Assembly: GCA_016919605.1 (NCBI GenBank)
Contig: JACXTQ010000335.1
Span: forward strand, 1 to 11,130
DNA from: Methylovulum sp.
GTDB lineage: Bacteria > Pseudomonadota > Gammaproteobacteria > Methylococcales > Methylomonadaceae
Length of the DNA stretch: 11,130 bases
Direction: 5' to 3'
A model generated the notes under the pieces. That model had not been told where the DNA came from. It saw nothing but the letters and a program-made list of their open reading frames with translations, and ran no database searches. Shown here one piece after another: positions 6,582 to 11,130 of this stretch. A program made the translations under genes and the position numbers. Within the stretch, counting starts at the first letter, position 1. Every line of letters starts with the position of its first letter.

Positions 6582-7205
6582 GTGTCAGTTATGCAAAACG
6601 TAAATCAGTTTGACGAGCATTATGCAAGGGAACAGTTACGTAGAAGCCAGCATTTATTTAGACGGCTGATCAAGCGTTTTTACCTTAACAATGTCGTCAA
6701 TGACGTGATTGGGCCTACTTTAGATGTAGGTTGTGGGGCGGGGCAATTGCTGGACAAGCTTCCAAACGGCTCGTTAGGGCTGGATATAAATGTATTTCTT
6801 ATCAATGAGTTGACCGCATTAGGCAAAAATGTCAGCTATTATGACCTTATTGAGGATAATTGTCGGTTTTCCGGCATTCCCACCAATACCTTCAAAACGC
6901 TGGTGCTGTCACATGTATTGGAACATTTCGACGAGGCTGCCGTAACAATGCGCAAGCTGTTTGCCGCCGCCAGCACCTTGGGCATTGCCCGGATCATTAT
7001 CGTTGTACCCGGAAAGCTAGGTTATGCCTCAGACAGCACCCATCGTACCTTTATAGATAACGCTTATATAACAAACAATCAATTGGAACGCTGTTCCGGC
7101 TATCAAATAACTAAAAGATCACACTTCCCCCTGCCAAACGTCTTTGGTGACCATTTTATTTATGAAGAATTAAAACTCATTTATGACCAAGCGGAAACAG
7201 CCTAA
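6582..7205 (+). CDS. Class I SAM-dependent methyltransferase
   Basis: A 207-residue Rossmann-fold methyltransferase. Motif I is LDVGCGAGQ (47-55), the acidic residue ending strand 2 is probably D68 in GLDIN, and LVLSHVLEHF (107-116) is the usual post-II motif. A later VVPGKLGYASDSTHRTF stretch (141-157) resembles methyltransferases found beside glycosyltransferases in polysaccharide clusters. The substrate is not evident; a sugar or lipid-linked glycan is plausible from context. The start is uncertain: GTG at 6582 and ATG at 6591 are both possible and neither has a good Shine-Dalgarno sequence, so translation may be weak. The gene looks somewhat richer in A+T than its neighbours by eye. Its last 23 bases overlap the start of the next gene in another frame, suggesting coupling. 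Confidence 0.87.
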   Translation: MSVMQNVNQFDEHYAREQLRRSQHLFRRLIKRFYLNNVVNDVIGPTLDVGCGAGQLLDKLPNGSLGLDINVFLINELTALGKNVSYYDLIEDNCRFSGIPTNTFKTLVLSHVLEHFDEAAVTMRKLFAAASTLGIARIIIVVPGKLGYASDSTHRTFIDNAYITNNQLERCSGYQITKRSHFPLPNVFGDHFIYEELKLIYDQAETA

Positions 7206-8625
7206 ATCCACAGCTAAAAATCCTGACCAGAAAAAACAGGGCGTTAAGAAAATAGTCACCGCGCTGAATGTGCAATTTATACGCTTTGTCGTAGTCGGAA
7301 CACTCAATACCGCCTTTAGTTATGGCATTTATGCCTTATTGCTATACCTTGGCATTGAATATAAATTAGCTAACTTAGGTTCGTTGCTTGCCTCCATTGC
7401 CGTAGGCTTTAAAGCCCACGGCAAGTTTGTTTTCAACAATGCCGACAATAGCTTGTTCTTGCGCTTTTTTATCGGCTGGCTAGTGATTTATGGCTTTAAC
7501 ATTTTTATCATAGGGCAACTCTTGAAATGGGGCTTTAACGCCTACGAATCGGGGGCCATGGCTTTACCGCCCGTGGTACTGTGTTCTTATTTCCTGCAAA
7601 AGCTCATCGTTTTCAAGCCTAAGAAAAACCCGTCTAAAGCCCCCTTAGCTGCCAACGCGCCCGCCGTTACCCTGCCTTCCGTCTTTATGAAAACCCATTT
7701 GGCTATTGTCGTGCCCTGTTACAATGAAGAGGACGTATTGCCGGAAACCAATAGCCGCTTGCTCGCGTTGATGGCCACCATGCGTGAGAGCGGGCTTATT
7801 TCAGAAAACAGCGCGATTTACTATGTGGATGACGGTAGCAGGGATAAGACATGGACGCTGATTTCCCAGTTTAACGCCGACAGCCCGTATGTGCACGGGG
7901 TGAAATTGTCCCGAAACCAAGGCCACCAAAACGCCTTGCTAGCGGGTCTGTTCGCTGCCGAAGGCGAGGCCATTGTCTCCATCGATGCGGATTTGCAAGA
8001 TGACATCAATGTCATTAAGGACATGGTGCACTTGTATAATGACAACAACGAAATCGTTTACGGGGTTCGGTCATCCAGAAAAAGCGACACCTTTTTCAAA
8101 CGGGTCACTGCGCAATTGTATTACCGCATCTTGATGAGCATGGGGGTTGATATTGTTTTTAACCATGCCGATTACCGCCTGATGAGCCGCCGCGTTATTG
8201 ATTGCCTTAGGCAATACTCGGAAGTCAATTTATTCTTGCGGGGGATCATCCCTAAATTGGGTTTTCGTACCGCTACGGTCTATTATGAACGTACCGAACG
8301 GTTTGCCGGCGAGTCCAAATACCCGCTCAGTAAAATGCTGGCCTTGGCCGCCGAAGGCATCACCTCGTTTAGTGTCATGCCCTTACGTTTTATCACTTGG
8401 CTGGGCTTTTTAGTCAGTCTGGGCAGTTTGTTTATGGTGGTTTGGATTATCATCGGCAAATTTGCCATGCAATCGACCATACCTGGCTGGGCCTCTTCAG
8501 TCTTGCCGATTTATTTTATTGGTGGTATCCAATTATTAAGTATCGGCATATTGGGCGAATATTTGGCGAAGATTTATATGGAAGTGAAGCAAAGGCCGCG
8601 TTATTTTATTGAGGAGAATATCTAA
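7183..8625 (+). CDS. GtrA-GtrB fusion: membrane domain plus polyprenyl-phosphate sugar synthase
   Basis: One unbroken 480-residue frame combines two proteins that are usually separate. After a basic N-terminus, residues about 29-146 form a GtrA-type domain with four membrane segments (near 32-57, 62-78, 92-112 and 125-143). A linker rich in alanine and proline (147-168) leads to a GT2 domain of the DPM1/GtrB/ArnC type: VPCYNEE (177-183), DDGS (216-219), DADLQDD (268-274) and RFAGESKYPLSKM (373-385). Two C-terminal membrane helices follow (about 400-425 and 438-460). GtrB-type enzymes transfer a sugar from a nucleotide donor to undecaprenyl phosphate, and GtrA is thought to help move the product across the inner membrane. 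The fusion would couple the two steps. An internal ATG at 7687 (M169) has no ribosome site, so a separate GtrB product is unlikely. The stop overlaps the next start as TAATG. Confidence 0.92.
   Translation: MTKRKQPKSTAKNPDQKKQGVKKIVTALNVQFIRFVVVGTLNTAFSYGIYALLLYLGIEYKLANLGSLLASIAVGFKAHGKFVFNNADNSLFLRFFIGWLVIYGFNIFIIGQLLKWGFNAYESGAMALPPVVLCSYFLQKLIVFKPKKNPSKAPLAANAPAVTLPSVFMKTHLAIVVPCYNEEDVLPETNSRLLALMATMRESGLISENSAIYYVDDGSRDKTWTLISQFNADSPYVHGVKLSRNQGHQNALLAGLFAAEGEAIVSIDADLQDDINVIKDMVHLYNDNNEIVYGVRSSRKSDTFFKRVTAQLYYRILMSMGVDIVFNHADYRLMSRRVIDCLRQYSEVNLFLRGIIPKLGFRTATVYYERTERFAGESKYPLSKMLALAAEGITSFSVMPLRFITWLGFLVSLGSLFMVVWIIIGKFAMQSTIPGWASSVLPIYFIGGIQLLSIGILGEYLAKIYMEVKQRPRYFIEENI
8611..8616 (+). 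promoter_or_regulatory. Shine-Dalgarno site of the GT-C gene
   Basis: GAGGAG lies inside the end of the GtrA-GtrB gene, 8 bases before ATG at 8625. Together with the TAATG stop/start overlap this indicates coupled translation of the two proteins. Confidence 0.7.
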
Positions 8626-10214
8626 TGATAGGCCTAGCGACAAAAGAAAGGGGCGATAAACGTCTTTTTATCCTGATTTTGACGGCCATCATGCTGCTGG
8701 CCTTGACGGTGAGATTGGCGTTCTTTAACGGGCCGTTTGGCTCTGATGAGATTGTTTATTTGGAAAGGTCGCTGGATGTCGCCCATGGCGACTGGTCCAG
8801 CGCCAATTACAATGGCGCGTTACGGTACGGTTATAACATCCCGTCAGGTTTTATCATTTACTTGTTCGGCCTAAACTTGTTTACTGCCAACTTGTGGCCG
8901 TTATTGTGTTCGCTGGCAGAAGTGGCGGCGGTTTTTGTCTTCGCATGGACGTATATGGGGCGCAAGAGCGCCGTGTTTTCGGCCTTGTTCCTGGCCTTCA
9001 CGCCGTTGCATGTCGCCGTATCGACGCGCTTACATGCCGATCCGGTCGTCTCCTTGTTCCTGACGCTCAGTTTTATCGTGTTTTACCAAGCGGAGCGCAA
9101 AGCGGACAAAAGCCTGTATTTTTGGGCAGGGATACTGTTAGGCTGCGTATTTTGGGTAAAAGAGTTGCTGGCCTTAGCTTTTTTCGCCTTCCTGCTCTAT
9201 CCGCTATTTATCCGCAAGCTAAAATCCGATTGGCTGTATCTGGTTTTAGGCGGGCTGGTGATGCTGTTAGCACATTTTGCCCTTATGCAAGCGATTGCCG
9301 GAGACCCTTTACATGCGTTTAAAGTTGTCCTAGGCCAAATCAAACATAGTTTTATCGGTTCTCACCAAGGCGAAGACACCCCGCTATATTATTTTAAGTA
9401 CCTATTTTTTGACATCAAACACACGTGGTTAGCGCCTTTGTTTGCCTTACTGGTCGCGGTGCTGTTCAGGAAACACATTTTCGACAAGGACAATGATGCC
9501 CTGAAATACACGGTGTTTTGGTTGCTGTCACTGTTGCTGGTGCTGTCGTTCTTTCCGGTTTCATTGTCGCCGCTACGCTTTGCCATGAAACAATCCAATT
9601 ACATCACGTTGTTTTTGGCACCCATCGCCCTGCTTGCCGGAGCCGCCGTCTCTAGGATGCCCACTAAAATAGCGTACCTATTGTGCATGGCCACCGTATC
9701 GGGAGGCTTCGCTTTATCAGCCTTAGAACAACAGGACTACCAGTTGTTCACCGCCAATAGCCGTGGGTTGTTAGCGTTTGCCGACAAGCATCCCGGACAA
9801 ACCATCTATGGCTCGCTCAACAATGGCCGGATCGCTTGCTTTTACAAAGTCTTTAACGGCGTACGCTGTAGCGACAGCACCATCCATGAGTTTGCGGAAA
9901 TGCCGCCCGCACAGTCCACCACCGACACCCTACCGGTTTTTACGGTTATTGATCGGCAAAATTTAGGCTGGGGCAGCCATGACGTGAAAATAGACAAAGC
10001 GCCTGCGTGTTGGCAAGAAATAGACACCGTTACGCCCGCCAGCATTGGCAATAGCCATTACATACTGGATCTTATCTTGGCCGCCAAGGCTATCATGCCC
10101 GCCAGTTTGGCCGACAAAATCCAAGCCATGCAAACACCTAAGCCCGCGAAAATCTATACCGCCAATGCCGCCGACTTATGGTGCGGACGCACCACAACTA
10201 CTAATCAACCCTAG
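8625..10214 (+). CDS. GT-C membrane glycosyltransferase (PMT/ArnT, GtrC-like)
   Basis: A 529-residue protein with about 11-12 predicted membrane helices in the first 367 residues and a soluble C-terminal part (about 368-529) that should face the periplasm. After the first helix (13-34), the loop FGSDE (38-42) carries the acidic pair typical of the first periplasmic loop of PMT/ArnT-type GT-C enzymes; D41 is the likely catalytic residue. HADP (137-140) follows the family pattern around the third to fourth helix. These enzymes use a polyprenyl-phosphate sugar in the periplasm, which the upstream GtrA-GtrB fusion is expected to supply, so this gene fills the GtrC position. The acceptor is unknown: O-antigen, another glycan or a protein. 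Four cysteines, at 405, 415, 462 and 520, all lie in the soluble part and could form two disulfides. The gene ends the operon. Confidence 0.88.
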   Translation: MIGLATKERGDKRLFILILTAIMLLALTVRLAFFNGPFGSDEIVYLERSLDVAHGDWSSANYNGALRYGYNIPSGFIIYLFGLNLFTANLWPLLCSLAEVAAVFVFAWTYMGRKSAVFSALFLAFTPLHVAVSTRLHADPVVSLFLTLSFIVFYQAERKADKSLYFWAGILLGCVFWVKELLALAFFAFLLYPLFIRKLKSDWLYLVLGGLVMLLAHFALMQAIAGDPLHAFKVVLGQIKHSFIGSHQGEDTPLYYFKYLFFDIKHTWLAPLFALLVAVLFRKHIFDKDNDALKYTVFWLLSLLLVLSFFPVSLSPLRFAMKQSNYITLFLAPIALLAGAAVSRMPTKIAYLLCMATVSGGFALSALEQQDYQLFTANSRGLLAFADKHPGQTIYGSLNNGRIACFYKVFNGVRCSDSTIHEFAEMPPAQSTTDTLPVFTVIDRQNLGWGSHDVKIDKAPACWQEIDTVTPASIGNSHYILDLILAAKAIMPASLADKIQAMQTPKPAKIYTANAADLWCGRTTTTNQP

Positions 10215-10226
10215 GAAAGCCAGCCA

Positions 10227-10260
10227 GGCAAGCAACTTCTATTTTTAAAAGGTGCTTGCC
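10227..10260. repeat. Inverted repeat after the GT-C gene
   Basis: GGCAAGCA (10227-10234) and TGCTTGCC (10253-10260) are perfect reverse complements, with further pairing inside (CTT/AAG) past one mismatch. No T-run follows on either strand, so alone it is a poor terminator, but it may protect the 3' end of the transcript. Confidence 0.5.
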
Positions 10261-10270
10261 CGTTGGAATT

Positions 10271-10314
10271 AAAAGGCGGCTAGCAATTTGCCATTGTTTT
10301 TAGCCTTTTTGTTT
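10271..10314. terminator. Likely bidirectional intrinsic terminator
   Basis: AAAA...GGCTA (10271-10282, with a GGC bulge) pairs with TAGCC-TTTT (10301-10309) across a loop of about 18 bases. The plus strand ends in TTTTTGTTT, and the minus strand reads into TTTT on the other side. It lies exactly between two convergent genes and overlaps the stop of the flippase gene by a base or two. The large loop makes it only moderately strong. Confidence 0.6.
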
Positions 10315-11130
10315 ATGCCGTCCCCTTACCCAACATTTTCAGCACTTGATAGGACAAAGGGTTGCGGGTAATGAACAAAGCCCCCAACCAAGACAGCGCA
10401 AACATTACCGCCGCCAATGACAACAATGCAATGGCATGTAGGCCTTGCACGTTCAGATAATGTTTGATAGCGAACGGGATAAGCAAGGCCAGAATAGTCA
10501 TCAAGACGTTGGCGAGCAACAATCGCCCTAACAGCCGCCAGACTTTTAGCTTTATCAAGTGGCTTAATACAGGCAAGTAGATCAACAGCCCCATGCCCAA
10601 AGTGGCCGATTGCGCCCACGCCACCATACTTAAAGACATAAAAGCCGCCGGAATGGTGATGGCGACCCGAAAAAGCTGGATAACCAGTTGCGATTTTAAC
10701 AGGATGCCAGGTTTGCCAATGGCATTCAGGGTGTAAGGGGCAAAAAAGCCGATGGCGTGCAGGCAACCGCCCAAAGCGAGGATTTTTATCAACCCTGCCG
10801 AAACCAGCCATTGTTTGCCGAACAGGATTAATATAATTTCTTCCGAATACAAGGCGATAAAACCATAAAACGGGAAGGCAAAAGCAGTGATATATAGAGT
10901 GGAATCGGCAAAGATAAGATTTAGCGGCTGCTCTTCCCGATATTGTTGGGCAATCGCCGGAAAATAAACTTTGCTGATGGAAACGAGAAACTGTTGCGAG
11001 AACATTTCAATAATGGTTTGCGCCTTGCTAAACAGCGCGACACTGGCAAACCCCAAGGATCTGCCTATCGCCAGTTCGGCGGCATTGCCTCCGATTTGCG
11101 CCAAGATATTGGCCAAACTAGCTTTGCTGC
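10313..11130 (-). CDS. MOP/Wzx-type polysaccharide flippase, partial (N-terminus beyond right edge)
   Basis: The frame is open through the right edge and encodes the last 271 residues; TTG at 11116 is only an internal codon. The sequence from IGRSLGFASVALFSKAQ through the QFLVSISKVYFPAIAQQY region and the NAIGKPGILLKSQ loop matches the lipopolysaccharide/oligosaccharide flippase family (RfbX, TuaB, WzxC style) of the MOP superfamily. About seven to eight hydrophobic segments remain, roughly the C-terminal half of a protein of 450-500 residues. Such proteins carry lipid-linked oligosaccharides from the cytoplasmic to the periplasmic face of the inner membrane. It converges on the glycosylation operon and shares its terminator, so it belongs to a separate transcript that starts outside the window. 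Confidence 0.87.
   Translation of the reverse strand, partial: SKASLANILAQIGGNAAELAIGRSLGFASVALFSKAQTIIEMFSQQFLVSISKVYFPAIAQQYREEQPLNLIFADSTLYITAFAFPFYGFIALYSEEIILILFGKQWLVSAGLIKILALGGCLHAIGFFAPYTLNAIGKPGILLKSQLVIQLFRVAITIPAAFMSLSMVAWAQSATLGMGLLIYLPVLSHLIKLKVWRLLGRLLLANVLMTILALLIPFAIKHYLNVQGLHAIALLSLAAVMFALSWLGALFITRNPLSYQVLKMLGKGTA

Noticed and set aside
7687..8625. Separate GtrB gene starting at the internal ATG of the fusion
   Set aside because: No ribosome site precedes this ATG and the frame is continuous with the GtrA domain; one fused protein is simpler.
8894..9322. 142-codon plus-strand frame inside the GT-C gene
   Set aside because: It overlaps conserved membrane helices in another frame and shows no coherent domain.
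10326..10811. 161-codon minus-strand frame inside the flippase
   Set aside because: It shares the strand with the flippase but in another frame, and its translation lacks the ordered hydrophobic pattern of the flippase frame.

Overview
The window reads as chromosomal DNA of a Gram-negative proteobacterium. The evidence is a large bacterial-type NAD-dependent glutamate dehydrogenase, a GtrA/GtrB/GT-C glycosylation set with a Wzx-type flippase (envelope polysaccharide chemistry), intermediate base composition, and mostly canonical Shine-Dalgarno sites. A gammaproteobacterium is most likely, but the genus cannot be fixed from the sequence alone. No rRNA, tRNA, insertion sequence, phage gene or CRISPR array is visible.

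Left block (1-5103, all minus strand). Transcription most likely starts near 5130 and runs leftward through a STAS anti-anti-sigma-type protein, an RsbW/SpoIIAB-type HATPase, and an 1108-residue NAD-glutamate dehydrogenase whose start codon overlaps the HATPase stop (ATGA). After 133 bases comes a membrane-anchored TPR protein cut by the left window edge. The first two genes form a classical partner-switch pair. No sigma factor or PP2C phosphatase lies in the window, so their target is not visible. Their tight coupling to a catabolic glutamate dehydrogenase is the most unusual layout on this side.

Middle (5104-5684). This is a 581-base divergent region without a convincing gene. It holds likely promoters on both strands, a nested palindrome, and three small hairpins in tandem that look more like a structured RNA or regulatory region than random spacer.

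Right block (5685-10214, plus strand). Four genes form an envelope glycosylation operon: a GT2 glycosyltransferase starting at TTG, a class I SAM methyltransferase, a single-chain GtrA-GtrB fusion (membrane GtrA domain followed by a polyprenyl-phosphate sugar synthase), and a multi-spanning GT-C transferase of the PMT/ArnT type. The last three overlap (23 bases, then 1 base). The likely scheme is that the fusion makes an undecaprenyl-phosphate sugar and moves it to the periplasm, and the GT-C enzyme uses it to decorate a glycan or protein. A bidirectional terminator separates this operon from a convergent, partial MOP/Wzx-type polysaccharide flippase (10313-11130, minus), so the polysaccharide cluster probably continues to the right.
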